A stretch of 64,000 nucleotides of DNA, taken from NCBI RefSeq assembly GCF_041379045.1, contig NZ_CP166871.1, positions 2,480,001-2,544,000 of the forward strand, in the 5' to 3' direction. Shown one piece after another: positions 51,074-60,531 of the stretch; positions within the stretch are counted from its first letter, which is position 1; each line of letters begins with the position of its first letter. The translations under genes and the position numbers were made by a program. This DNA is from Thalassotalea ponticola (lineage in GTDB: Bacteria; Pseudomonadota; Gammaproteobacteria; Enterobacterales; Alteromonadaceae). The notes under the pieces were generated by a model, which was not told the origin of the DNA, did not search any database, and worked only from the letters and a program-made list of their open reading frames with translations.

Positions 51074-52032
51074 TGCTCAACCCTTGCATTAAACAGATTT
51101 ATTGTTGTTGAAAACAATAACCGGCGATAATTGTCGCCATTAAAGGTTAATGTTCTGTTACCTAGCTGATAACTGTTGTTGTTACTGTAATCGCGGTCTT
51201 GGTATACATCCCGAGCCAGAACATACAGTTTGACGGCAATAATCTTACTATCGTTTTCGTGATCCCACAGCGCATCGCTCATGCTTTCAGTAGGAATAAA
51301 CATATTGACGTTACCGTCGCTATCGGTATCGATACCAAATTCAAAATGTAAATGCTCAATCCCATCAACAATGGGATCAAAACGCATAACGCCGTTATCT
51401 AAACGGCCTTGCATTAATACAGGTACGGATTCACCGCCTATCTGATCGTCGCGAATGTAATAGACCAGATGTTGATACGGCCAAATTTTTGCTCCCGTTA
51501 ATTCAGGCTCTGGATCACTACCTCGAAACATCGCACTGAAAACCATGCTCGATTTTACGTAGTAATCGCTAGCGACAACCTCAGCGCTTAACACCGGTTC
51601 AGATTGAGCGCGTTTAATTTGAATAACATCGGAGCCAATCTTGGCATCCGTAATGCAGTTCATCGGCTCTTGGCTTGCCGGCAGTGTTGCCCAAAGGGAG
51701 CGAAAATAACCAAGGTTCGAGGGAATAGAAGCGTTATTAACACCGCCGCCAATACAATCATTTGCCACCGCTACGGGTGCGGGCAACGATTTAAATTCGG
51801 TTGATGAAAGCGTTGTCCCCATCTCCCCCCAAAAGCCTTGTCGCAATAAGTCACTGGTTAGTACTGACACCGCAAAGCGACCATTTTCTTGTAGCGAGCC
51901 TAGGCTGGTGGTCTCTTTGGTAGTGGCGCGTACGCTAGAAAAAACACTTAACGCGCCCGCAACCAAAAACAAGCCAATGACCATAGCTATCAATAATTCA
52001 ATCAAGGTAAAACCGCGTTGGCTGTTCATCAT
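51067..52032 (-). CDS. pilW: PilW minor pilin
   Basis: 321 residues. Prepilin N-terminus NSQRGFTLIELLIAMVIGLF with the conserved Glu+5, then a large C-terminal domain with the PilW signature LSTLSF-like strands (for example DDQIGGESVPVLMQGRLDNG) and two cysteines. Part of the minor pilin initiation complex with PilV, PilX and PilE. The pilX start overlaps its end. Confidence 0.93.
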   Translation of the reverse strand: MMNSQRGFTLIELLIAMVIGLFLVAGALSVFSSVRATTKETTSLGSLQENGRFAVSVLTSDLLRQGFWGEMGTTLSSTEFKSLPAPVAVANDCIGGGVNNASIPSNLGYFRSLWATLPASQEPMNCITDAKIGSDVIQIKRAQSEPVLSAEVVASDYYVKSSMVFSAMFRGSDPEPELTGAKIWPYQHLVYYIRDDQIGGESVPVLMQGRLDNGVMRFDPIVDGIEHLHFEFGIDTDSDGNVNMFIPTESMSDALWDHENDSKIIAVKLYVLARDVYQDRDYSNNNSYQLGNRTLTFNGDNYRRLLFSTTINLFNARVEQW

Positions 52033-52037
52033 CCCCC

Positions 52038-52583
52038 CTAAATCACATACGCCTCGACAACAACTTGCCGACGTTTTGTGCTAGCACTACCACAGGCAGT
52101 GTCTTGGGCGCCATCGCTGACGTCGATACGTCCTTGCCAACTGATCACCACTTTTACTTGATTGTCGGTAACCGAAATACAGCCTTTGACATCGGTAAGG
52201 CCACCGAGGTTGTTACCACTGTTGGTCACGTTGCGACCCAATAAGCGCTGATCCCACTCGTATAAATCCACTGCAAGAACATCATTTGGCGTACATCCCG
52301 CGCCTTCGGTGTTGCACATTTTGCTCGGTAACGGAATTAATCCGGCGCCAAATTCGCCAGCATACTGTGCCATAAATAGAGGAGTAGATTGATTGGCGCG
52401 CATGCGTTCCATAATATCTTGCGCTAAAGAAGAGGCGACAGAGCGTTGCATCGCATCAAAGCTTGCTTTACTGGCTGACGCTTGCATCGCAACCACACCA
52501 AGGATCCCAAATGCCAGAACGAAGAAGGCAACGAGAACCTCGATAAAAGACATACCTGATTGTTTGTTAATACGCGAATACAT
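52038..52583 (-). CDS. pilV: PilV minor pilin
   Basis: 181 residues. Leader MYSRINKQSG, then MSFIEVLVAFFVLAFGILG with Glu+5. Contains the PilV/PulG-like helix continuing QDIMERMRANQST and cysteines in CNTEGAGC. First gene of the pilVWX-pilY1-pilE-tapY2 minus-strand operon; 5 bp before pilW. FimU is not adjacent; the fimT-type gene stands alone at 45233. Confidence 0.93.
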   Translation of the reverse strand: MYSRINKQSGMSFIEVLVAFFVLAFGILGVVAMQASASKASFDAMQRSVASSLAQDIMERMRANQSTPLFMAQYAGEFGAGLIPLPSKMCNTEGAGCTPNDVLAVDLYEWDQRLLGRNVTNSGNNLGGLTDVKGCISVTDNQVKVVISWQGRIDVSDGAQDTACGSASTKRRQVVVEAYVI

Positions 52584-53273
52584 GAATCATTCTCGCTTAC
52601 TTATTATTGTTAATTGAAAAAATGTCAGCGCAACGAGACTAATAACGAAGTTTTGTTAGAGAAGGAGTGACGTTTGTGAGATCGACCAATGCCTTTACTA
52701 CCTCAATGAGCCAATTTTTATGTCACACCACAATGTCTGGATTGGTGTTAACGCCTTTAGGCTTCATTTTCGGATGCTATTAATTGATGTGTCCTGATAA
52801 TTCAAACTCGCGTCACCTAATCGGAGTAAAACCCAACTCTGTGGAACGACTTATTCAGTACATATTAATGAATAGCAAGGCATCTGTTCGGTAAACGTGC
52901 ACACTGCATCAATACCCTAACCATAACACTTGTTATGGCAGCGCTTCCTTTGTATCGCCGAGTAATATCCTATAACCGCCACCTGCGCCACCTGCTCAAC
53001 AAACAACCGAAAAGCGAACAAAATGACACCAGTACATTTTCAAGCTTAGCATTAAAAAAATTTTACGCAAGTTTAAAGTAAAAATAATTTTCAGTTTAAA
53101 CTCATGCACTTAGAGTAATAACACTACATATTAAAACAACAGTAAACGCCTAGTAGCGTTGAATAAACACACAAGCCCAAATGACTTATGCTACTGTTGT
53201 TTAAAGACCGAGAGCCCGCTGAAATTTGTCGCGTTAGGCAACACAGTAGCGCCAGCCGTGTTGTCCGATTTGC
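52584..53273. other. Intergenic region upstream of the pilus operon
   Basis: About 690 bp with no convincing gene; it must carry the promoter of the pilV operon and the 3' end region of the mobB-moeA gene. One perfect 8-bp inverted repeat CCATAACACTTGTTATGG lies at 52921-52938. The stretch 53040-53150 is notably AT-rich. A short AT-poor patch near 52975-53000 holds nothing recognisable. Confidence 0.4.
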
Positions 53274-55073
53274 TCATACAAATTCCGATAGCAAAATCAC
53301 ACTCACTTGATCGCCCACCGAGACGTCAGCTGTATCGGCTGGGATAGCGATAAGGCAATTTGCTTGTACCATCGAGGATAAAACACCAGAGCCTTGCCGC
53401 CCTGTTAAAGACACGTGCATCTGACCGTCATCACCGACACGGCATATTCCCCGTAAGTACTCACTGCGACCCACACGGCTGTTCATCTGAGACGTTGCCC
53501 GCGCGGTTAACACCTTGGGTTGCCAGGTCGTTTGTGCAGATAACTTTCGCACCGCCGGTGCGACAAATAAGATAAAGCAAATCATCGACGCTACCGGATT
53601 ACCGGGCAGCGCAAAAACTAATGACCGATTAAGCGAACCAAAAACCAACGGCCGCCCCGGACGCATTTGCACCTGAGAAAACACGATATCACCTAACTGG
53701 GCAAGGCAGGTTTTAACATAATCGGCCTCGCCCATAGACACGCCTGCCGAGGTAACAATGACATCAGCCTGAGCGCTTGCCGTTTGCAAAGCGCTAGATA
53801 TCTGCTCAGCCGAATCAGGCAAAATGCCCAAATCGATCACTTCGCAATTTAAGCGTTGCAACATCGCTTTTAAAGCAAATCGATTAGCATCGTATACTGC
53901 GGCTTTTTTTAATTGTTCACCCGGTTCGGTGATTTCATTACCGGTAGAGAAAACCGCTACTTTGGGCGGACAATAAACCGTTAACTGCGCAATCCCCAAT
54001 GAGGCAAGCAAGGCTAATTTTGACGCATTGAGACGTTCTCCCTTAGCTAAAACAGTTTGATTTAGCTTAATGTCTTCACCGCATTGTCGAACATTTTGTC
54101 CCACCTTAATCTCGGTGTTAATGTCAATATAACAGCCGTGTTTAACCACCCACTCACGGGCGACAACGGTGTCAGCGCCAGCTGGCAAAGGAGCACCAGT
54201 CATAATACTCAGCGCTTGCCCGGGCGCTAACTCGTCGTCAAATACATCACCTGCCATAACCTTATCAACGACCTCGAGCTTAGCTATTCTCCCTCCACGA
54301 GCGAGTAATGCGCTGGCATTAAAGGCATAGCCATCCATGGCCGAGTTGGTGTGTTGCGGTACATTAATTGGCGCCACGACTGTCTTTGCCAACACGTTAT
54401 CAAGACAGTGTTCAACGGCCATGACTTGGGTGTTCACAACAGCATTGGTATGGGACAAAATAAGGCTTAGCGCGTCTTCAACCGACTTACTGTCACGATC
54501 AAACGGTCCACAATTAGACGCGGTAGGCAATGACCTATCACGAGTTTGGATTAAGCTGAGAATAAAATCGCCAATTTGCTCGATATCATCGATATCTAAT
54601 CGAGTTAACTCCGTGTCAATTTGCGTCTGCTTGCAACAAGCGATGGCCATAACGCTATGGTCGTTTGGGTATATCAACGGCTGCTTGCAACTGGCTCGAT
54701 GTAACTCAATTTTACTGATCGGGTGATGTTTAAACCCTTCAACCAAAATCAACTGAACCGTTCGCGTATCAATTTGCGCTAAGAGAGGTTGCAGCTGGAT
54801 AGGACTGTCGACTTGCCGTTCAACGAGATGGGCATAACGCCGACTCGAGGCGATGAGTACTTGCTGAGCTCCTGATTGACGCAATACAAAGCTGTCTTTG
54901 CCCGGTTTATCGAGGTCAAACTGATGATGAGCGTGCTTGATGACGGCAACGTTGATGCCCTTATTTTTTAACCATGGGATCAACGCCGATAACAACGTGG
55001 TTTTGCCCGTACCACTGTACGCACAAATCCCGATGACTGGAACCTTGTTTATGTGGGTTAGTCGCTCAGTCAT
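53274..55073 (-). CDS. moeA: MobB-MoeA fusion protein for molybdopterin cofactor synthesis
   Basis: About 599 residues from ATG 55073, which overlaps the ABC ATPase gene's stop by 8 bp; the frame is open to 55127. N-terminal domain (about 10-190) is MobB-like with the P-loop CAYSGTGKTT. The C-terminal part (about 205-599) is MoeA, which inserts molybdate or tungstate into adenylylated molybdopterin: motifs NSAMDGYAFN, STGNEI, SAGVSMGEADYV and FALPGNPVAS are all present. MobB and MoeA are separate in E. coli. The last gene of the tup operon, so metal import and insertion are made together. Confidence 0.92.
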   Translation of the reverse strand: MTERLTHINKVPVIGICAYSGTGKTTLLSALIPWLKNKGINVAVIKHAHHQFDLDKPGKDSFVLRQSGAQQVLIASSRRYAHLVERQVDSPIQLQPLLAQIDTRTVQLILVEGFKHHPISKIELHRASCKQPLIYPNDHSVMAIACCKQTQIDTELTRLDIDDIEQIGDFILSLIQTRDRSLPTASNCGPFDRDSKSVEDALSLILSHTNAVVNTQVMAVEHCLDNVLAKTVVAPINVPQHTNSAMDGYAFNASALLARGGRIAKLEVVDKVMAGDVFDDELAPGQALSIMTGAPLPAGADTVVAREWVVKHGCYIDINTEIKVGQNVRQCGEDIKLNQTVLAKGERLNASKLALLASLGIAQLTVYCPPKVAVFSTGNEITEPGEQLKKAAVYDANRFALKAMLQRLNCEVIDLGILPDSAEQISSALQTASAQADVIVTSAGVSMGEADYVKTCLAQLGDIVFSQVQMRPGRPLVFGSLNRSLVFALPGNPVASMICFILFVAPAVRKLSAQTTWQPKVLTARATSQMNSRVGRSEYLRGICRVGDDGQMHVSLTGRQGSGVLSSMVQANCLIAIPADTADVSVGDQVSVILLSEFV

Positions 55074-55872
55074 AACGCTGTGTCCTGTTGTCGGCATGCT
55101 GCTGTTGTACCACACTCGTACCGTCACTGACTTCGCGAGGGCGACCGCAAATGGTGAGCTGTTTATCTGCGAGTAACCAATGTTGCTGACACAATTGGGT
55201 CACTTTATTACTTTGATGACTGACCACCATAATACCGACGCCTTGGTGATGGAGCTGTTTGATCATAGTGTAAACTAACTGCTGGGAAGCTTGGTCCATA
55301 TTCGCAGTGGGCTCATCGAGCATTAACAGCGGCGGTTGAACTAAAAATACCCGAGCTAATGCCAAGCGCTGTTTTTCACCACCGGATAATTGAGCGGCAT
55401 CCTGTGTTAGCAACGGCCCTAATCGAGCTTGCTCAATTGCTTGTTCTAAGCGGATTTTATAGGCTTTAGACAAGCGCTGCATTGGCGGTGTCGCAATGGT
55501 TAAATTGGCCTTCACGGTACCTGAGTACAAATAAGGAGATTGATGCAGATACGCCGCTTTTCCAAGTACAGCGCTAGATTTAGAAGACAAAAAATTAGGC
55601 CACTTTAGCCACTTTGCCGACGCAAAACCACTGGCTTTAACACGACCAAATTGCGGTGTTAATAAGCCAGCTAAAATTTTCATTAACGTGGTTTTACCGG
55701 CCCCATTTGCACCACTTAGTAAAATACTGTCACCCTGGATAAACGCTAGGCGATTAATGTGAAATAACACTTTATCCTGGTATCGAAATAACAAATCGCT
55801 GCCATCGATTCGCGCATTAGTGGTGGTTAAAGGCGATACAGAGCGATAATGACTCGGGCTATGACCAACCAT
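55066..55872 (-). CDS. tupC: Tungstate/molybdate ABC transporter ATP-binding protein
   Basis: 268 residues. Walker A GANGAGKTT, Q-loop HQSPYLYS, signature LSGGEKQR, Walker B LLMLDEPTANMD and the switch His in VVSHQSNK are all present. It has no C-terminal regulatory extension and so resembles TupC more than ModC. Starts 1 bp before the permease gene end and overlaps the MobB-MoeA start. Confidence 0.88.
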   Translation of the reverse strand: MVGHSPSHYRSVSPLTTTNARIDGSDLLFRYQDKVLFHINRLAFIQGDSILLSGANGAGKTTLMKILAGLLTPQFGRVKASGFASAKWLKWPNFLSSKSSAVLGKAAYLHQSPYLYSGTVKANLTIATPPMQRLSKAYKIRLEQAIEQARLGPLLTQDAAQLSGGEKQRLALARVFLVQPPLLMLDEPTANMDQASQQLVYTMIKQLHHQGVGIMVVSHQSNKVTQLCQQHWLLADKQLTICGRPREVSDGTSVVQQQHADNRTQRYD

Positions 55873-55873
55873 A

Positions 55874-56581
55874 TTAATAGCTCCGTATCATCGCATTACC
55901 GCGCAAAGCGGCCAAACACAAGTTCAATGTTAAGCTCAACAGCAACAACACCATACCCAGCGCAATGGCTTGTGAAAACTCGCCTTTATTGGTTTCTAAT
56001 GCTATCGCGGTAGGGATGTTACGAGTAGCATTTAAAATATTACCACCAACCATCATAGAGCAGCCCACTTCGGTGATGATTCGACTAAACGCGGTAACCA
56101 CGGTGAGTAACAATGGCACTTTTAACTCGCGACAACAGAGCAACAGTGTCGCCGTCGAGCTGCGACCCAGTGTTCGCGATGTCTCCCACCCGCGTCGATC
56201 AATATGAGTAAATGCCGCTTGTGACAGTGACACCAAAATGGGAATGCAAATTAACATTTGCCCTAAAATCATCGCTTTTTGGGTAAATAACCACTGCAGA
56301 TCGCCAAACGGCCCTTGTCGGGTCAATAAGATATACACCAATAAGCCGATCACGACAGTGGGGATTGATTGCAGTGTTTGGATAATGGTGGTGAGCAACC
56401 AACGCCCTTTGAAGCGCGCAAATGCCAAGCTAAAACCGAGTAATATCGACGGGACCAAGGTGATCACTAACGCCAATAGAGAGACGCTAAACGATACGAA
56501 TATGATCGAATACAAATCAGCATCGAACGCCAGTAACAAGGTAATCGCATGAAAGAATATTTGTCCCCAGCCCTCACTCAT
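55874..56581 (-). CDS. tupB: Tungstate ABC transporter permease
   Basis: 235 residues with about five to six membrane segments. The EAA-type loop that contacts the ATPase reads AAFTHIDRRGWETSRTLG. Similar to TupB and to the sulfate/tungstate permease class. Its ATG overlaps the tupA stop by 4 bp. Confidence 0.9.
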   Translation of the reverse strand: MSEGWGQIFFHAITLLLAFDADLYSIIFVSFSVSLLALVITLVPSILLGFSLAFARFKGRWLLTTIIQTLQSIPTVVIGLLVYILLTRQGPFGDLQWLFTQKAMILGQMLICIPILVSLSQAAFTHIDRRGWETSRTLGRSSTATLLLCCRELKVPLLLTVVTAFSRIITEVGCSMMVGGNILNATRNIPTAIALETNKGEFSQAIALGMVLLLLSLTLNLCLAALRGNAMIRSY

Positions 56582-57381
56582 GATTGATAATCTGCCTTAA
56601 ATAACGGTAGTTGTTCTAGCCGATAGCTGTTAATCAGGCGCTGTCCGTCATCGCTGATCAACCAATCGCTTAACGCCTTTGCACCAAGGTGATTTAATTG
56701 TGGATATTTATCGGCGCTGATCAATATCACCTGATAGGGGTTATTTAGCTGGTCACCGCCTTCAAAGACGATTTGCAAATCAAGTTTGTTGCGATAGGTA
56801 ATGTAAGTTCCTCGATCCGATAGTGTATAGGCTTGTAACGAATCGGCCATCAGCAGCGTTCGTCCCATGCCCTGCCCCACCGACTTGTAACCGTCAAACG
56901 TCGGCTGTACTCCAGATAAGAGCCAAAGCTTGAGCTCTTTTTTTTCGGTTCCAGAATCGTCTCCGCGTGAAATAAATAGCACATCCTCGGACGCTATGTG
57001 TCGAAAGGCTTGCACTATGGTGGATACGCTTTGTACCTTGGCAGGGTCATCTTTAGGCCCCAGTAAAACAAAGTCATTTTGCATAAATTGCCTTGGCAAT
57101 ACGCCAAAGCCTTGTGCGATAAACTGCGCTTCAGCATCAGGGGCATGAGTCATAACCAAATCGACATCACCTGAGCGCCCTAAGCGCAATGCATTACCTG
57201 AGCCAGTTGCAATAACGTGTACGTTATAGCCCGTTTGTCGCTCAAACACAGGTAAGATATGCGCCAGTAAGCCTGAGTTTTCCGTACTTGTGGTAGTGGC
57301 CAGTTTGATAATTTGCTCACCGAACACATGAAACGACAGACTGTACAAGGCTACAAAGATTAGCTTAATGCATCGCATCAC
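56578..57381 (-). CDS. tupA: Tungstate-binding periplasmic protein
   Basis: 267 residues. Signal peptide (about 1-21). The mature protein starts IIKLATTTSTENSGLL; TTTS is the TupA-type oxyanion site, different from ModA. It continues ATGSGNALRLGRSGDVDLVMTHAP, also TupA-like. TupA proteins bind tungstate tightly, usually with preference over molybdate. RBS GGAGG is 5 nt before the ATG at 57381. First gene of the tupABC-mobB/moeA operon. Confidence 0.9.
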   Translation of the reverse strand: MMRCIKLIFVALYSLSFHVFGEQIIKLATTTSTENSGLLAHILPVFERQTGYNVHVIATGSGNALRLGRSGDVDLVMTHAPDAEAQFIAQGFGVLPRQFMQNDFVLLGPKDDPAKVQSVSTIVQAFRHIASEDVLFISRGDDSGTEKKELKLWLLSGVQPTFDGYKSVGQGMGRTLLMADSLQAYTLSDRGTYITYRNKLDLQIVFEGGDQLNNPYQVILISADKYPQLNHLGAKALSDWLISDDGQRLINSYRLEQLPLFKADYQS

Positions 57382-57393
57382 TGCCTCCGCAGC

Positions 57394-57409
57394 GTACCCG
57401 TTTAGGTAC
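57394..57409 (-). promoter_or_regulatory. Small hairpin in the tupA leader
   Basis: GTACC, six-base loop, GGTAC, 13 bases before the tupA start codon and just before its RBS. A repeated GTACC near 57420 could pair alternatively. It may affect translation of tupA; whether it responds to metal or cofactor is unknown. Confidence 0.3.
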
Positions 57410-57447
57410 TAACCTCAGGTACATTATTTTTATTCACGTTGCGATTA

Positions 57448-57476
57448 AGTATGATAGCGGTTAAATAAATTGCCAA
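57448..57476 (-). promoter_or_regulatory. Candidate promoter of the tup operon
   Basis: Minus strand TTGGCA, 17-bp spacer, CATACT: five and four matches to the sigma-70 hexamers. About 70 bp upstream of the tupA start. I see no ModE-type palindrome around it. Confidence 0.4.
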
Positions 57477-57600
57477 CTTGCCATTACTTTGTTGTCGGCG
57501 GGTAGATGAGTTGATAACGGCGCCTGGTCTCAACTCAATTCATATCAAGTTACAACACCGTGATTGGTGTCATCATTGATAGACATTGTAGGCTCGGTGG

Positions 57601-58548
57601 TTATGGCGTTTGTTTGATTAGTCGCCAAGCGCCGTGATAAACGTTAAAACCTTTGCCGGAGACAAAACCGATTAACGTGATATTAAATCGCTGAGCAACC
57701 GATATAGCCAATGAGGATGGAGCGCCAACCGCGACAATCACCGGGAAACCGGCCATCAGTGCTTTTTGTACTAACTCAAAGCTAATACGCCCGCTGAGCA
57801 CCACTACGCTTTGTGGACTGTAATATTGCTCATCGAGATACATATGTGCACCAATTAACTTATCCATTGCATTGTGGCGCCCAACGTCTTCTTTAACCAG
57901 CAACAACTCGCCAGCGGCATTAAACAGCCCGACCGCATGCACGCCTCCGGTTTGGGCAAATTGACGCTGCTGTTTACGCATGATCTGGCTGACTGACAAC
58001 ACGGTGCGGGGATCTAACCAATGGGGTTGTTGATCGAGGTCTGGTGGCGTTTTTAATTCGAGCGATTTGAGCGATGTTTTACCGCAAATGCCACAACTTG
58101 ATTGCATTGTTAAGTGGCGCTGATACTGCTCCCAGTCGGGTATGATACCAGGCGTTAATTCGATATCAATTTGATTGCCATTAATGCCTTGTTCTGTGCG
58201 TTGATGCACAGCCATGACCACATCATCAGCGGTGCGAATGATCCCTTCACTGTGCAACAAACCGATTGCCAATTGAGGGTCATTACCCGGCGTTCGCATG
58301 GTAATGGTAAACTCGCGTTCTTGTGGCTGACCCTTGTTATCTTGCCACAGTAAATTGATTTGCAGCGGCTCTTCCACGCTGACTAAGTCTTGGTTCGCCG
58401 ACTTGTTTAAGCTGCTAGCGTCAACGCTGTAACGAATTTTATTTACCGTGTGAATACCATCGTGAGTGTCAGTCGCAAATTGATAGTTGGTCAATGGCGA
58501 CTGTTCACTGTCGGTGTTAGCTGTCGTTAATGCGTGTTTTGTCGTCAT
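57601..58548 (-). CDS. fdhD: Formate dehydrogenase sulfur-transfer protein FdhD
   Basis: 315 residues. Takes sulfur from the desulfurase IscS and delivers it to the metal of the bis-MGD cofactor, a step needed for active formate dehydrogenase. The C-x2-C pair is in SSCGICGKTS (about 150-158). Further conserved parts are TPGNDPQLAIGLLHSEG, GGVHAVGLF and EDVGRHNAMDKLIG, plus SGRISFELVQKA. The N-terminal 35 residues are extra compared with E. coli FdhD. Same orientation as tupA but separated by 219 bp with a CACC/GGTG hairpin. Confidence 0.95.
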   Translation of the reverse strand: MTTKHALTTANTDSEQSPLTNYQFATDTHDGIHTVNKIRYSVDASSLNKSANQDLVSVEEPLQINLLWQDNKGQPQEREFTITMRTPGNDPQLAIGLLHSEGIIRTADDVVMAVHQRTEQGINGNQIDIELTPGIIPDWEQYQRHLTMQSSCGICGKTSLKSLELKTPPDLDQQPHWLDPRTVLSVSQIMRKQQRQFAQTGGVHAVGLFNAAGELLLVKEDVGRHNAMDKLIGAHMYLDEQYYSPQSVVVLSGRISFELVQKALMAGFPVIVAVGAPSSLAISVAQRFNITLIGFVSGKGFNVYHGAWRLIKQTP

Positions 58549-58748
58549 AAAAGCGTTGACCCTGTTCTAGCAATTGACCGCAACGATCATCGTTATTAAG
58601 GCGTGTTGTTCTGTGCTGCGTGACAGCTATTTTGATCAGAAACCATTTAGGGTGAACAAAATTTGTAGCGCAAAGATCAACACGCCTTAGCGCGGTAACT
58701 TATATTCAGTGTACTATATAAATCAATGGCCGCTATAAAACTCGGATA

Positions 58749-58775
58749 TAAAAAGAGGACCCATACGGATCCCCT
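58749..58775 (-). terminator. Terminator after glnB
   Basis: Minus strand AGGGGATCC, GTAT loop, GGGTCCTCT then TTTTTAT. Nine-bp stem with two G-U pairs and a good T-run; about 40 bp after the glnB stop. Confidence 0.7.
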
Positions 58776-58812
58776 ATTGTTATGGACAGGACGTTTAAAA
58801 ACCGTCGTTACA

Positions 58813-59184
<372 letters not shown>

Positions 59185-59347
59185 TTATCTGTTGTCAAAC
59201 TCTCTAAAGTGTAACTGTAAACCACCTCGCTAGGCTAGTAATTTTGATAATTGCAGAAAATTAGCGAAATCACAGTCGCATATTAGCTGAGGTATTGATA
59301 AACTAACTTTTTTTGACGTTTTCATTATTTTTCTGCAGAGGGTAGAT

Positions 59348-60178
59348 ATGGACCGCCAGGCGATTATCGATGAAATGAGAGTATTACCATCCATCAATGC
59401 AAGAATGGAAATTACTCGACGCGTTGACTTTATCAAAGAGCAACTGCTAAATTCAGGCTTGAATCATCTTATTTTAGGCATCAGTGGCGGAGTCGACTCC
59501 TCGACCTGCGGCAAGCTCGCACAACTTGCCATCAACGAGTTAAATGAAGAGCACGGCGGCGGTTATAAATTTGTTGCGGTGCGTCTTCCCTACAACGTGC
59601 AAGCGGATGAAGACGATGCGCAATTAGCACTGAGCTTTATTCAACCGGATGTTCAATTATCGACCAACATCATGCAAGGCGCCGACGGCATTCACCAAGA
59701 AGCGGTGACGGTATTGGAACAGCAAGGATTGCTTGAAGCCAATAATCATCGCCTAGACTTTTCCAAAGGCAATGTAAAAGCGCGCTCACGTATGGTCATG
59801 CAATACCACTTAGCCGGTATTTTGGGTGGCTTAGTTATCGGTACCGATCACAGCGCTGAAAATATTACCGGCTTTTATACCAAGTGGGGTGACGGGGCAT
59901 GTGATATGGTGCCGCTGTTTGGCTTGAATAAGCGTCAAGTACGTCAGCTTGCTGCTGAGCTTGGGGCTCCTGAAAAATTAATCACCAAAGCGCCAACGGC
60001 CGATTTAGAAGAACTTGAACCGGGTAAGCCGGATGAAGTCGCTTTGGGCTTGAGCTATGATCAAATTGACGACTTCCTCGAAGGCAAACCGGTTAGCGAA
60101 GCTGTGGAACAACGCTTGATAGATATTTTTGTAAAAACCCAACACAAGCGCAAACCGATCCCTACTGTTTACGATTAA
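59348..60178 (+). CDS. nadE: Ammonia-dependent NAD+ synthetase
   Basis: 276 residues, typical of the E. coli-type NH3-dependent NAD synthase that lacks a glutaminase domain. The ATP-pyrophosphatase P-loop is SGGVDS (46-51). It makes NAD+ from deamido-NAD+ and ammonia. RBS is the GGGTAG stretch upstream of the ATG. Followed by a strong terminator; sitting next to glnB is at least compatible with its use of ammonia. Confidence 0.96.
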   Translation: MDRQAIIDEMRVLPSINARMEITRRVDFIKEQLLNSGLNHLILGISGGVDSSTCGKLAQLAINELNEEHGGGYKFVAVRLPYNVQADEDDAQLALSFIQPDVQLSTNIMQGADGIHQEAVTVLEQQGLLEANNHRLDFSKGNVKARSRMVMQYHLAGILGGLVIGTDHSAENITGFYTKWGDGACDMVPLFGLNKRQVRQLAAELGAPEKLITKAPTADLEELEPGKPDEVALGLSYDQIDDFLEGKPVSEAVEQRLIDIFVKTQHKRKPIPTVYD

Positions 60179-60255
60179 TTCAACCGCTTGTCGCGATGTT
60201 CCTTTTACAACGGCACCAAGCGGCAACCCACGCAGTGACACAGTCGCGTGACATT

Positions 60256-60299
60256 AAAAACAAGCCGCTATGTACGACAGGACAGAGCGGCTTGTTTTT
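60256..60299 (+). terminator. Terminator after nadE
   Basis: AAAAACAAGCCGC and GCGGCTTGTTTTT are perfect complements with an 18-nt loop. Long T-run; about 80 bp after the nadE stop. Works on both strands. Confidence 0.8.
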
Positions 60300-60489
60300 G
60301 ATACGGATAAATTGGCCAACAACAGCCCTCTCAGCAAAAAAAACATTTGCTTACACAACCGTTTGCACAACGAAATGAACGCAATACGACCGACATCAGT
60401 ACCGGCGCTAAAGTCTTTTGCTGTTATAGTAATGAGCCAAGCCCCAGTGAAGCAGGGGCTGGGCAGATGCGTTGAGATTGTGTTGATAA

Positions 60490-60513
60490 TACCGGTGACC
60501 ATAGCCACCGGTA
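60490..60513 (-). terminator. Hairpin after the M16 peptidase gene
   Basis: TACCGGTG and CACCGGTA form a perfect 8-bp stem with an 8-nt loop, about 20 bp past the stop codon on the minus strand. The T-run is weak. A second stem, GCCAAGCCCC / GGGGCTGGGC near 60434-60464, follows downstream. Confidence 0.5.
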
Positions 60514-60531
60514 ATAGAGTTAGCGCAACAA

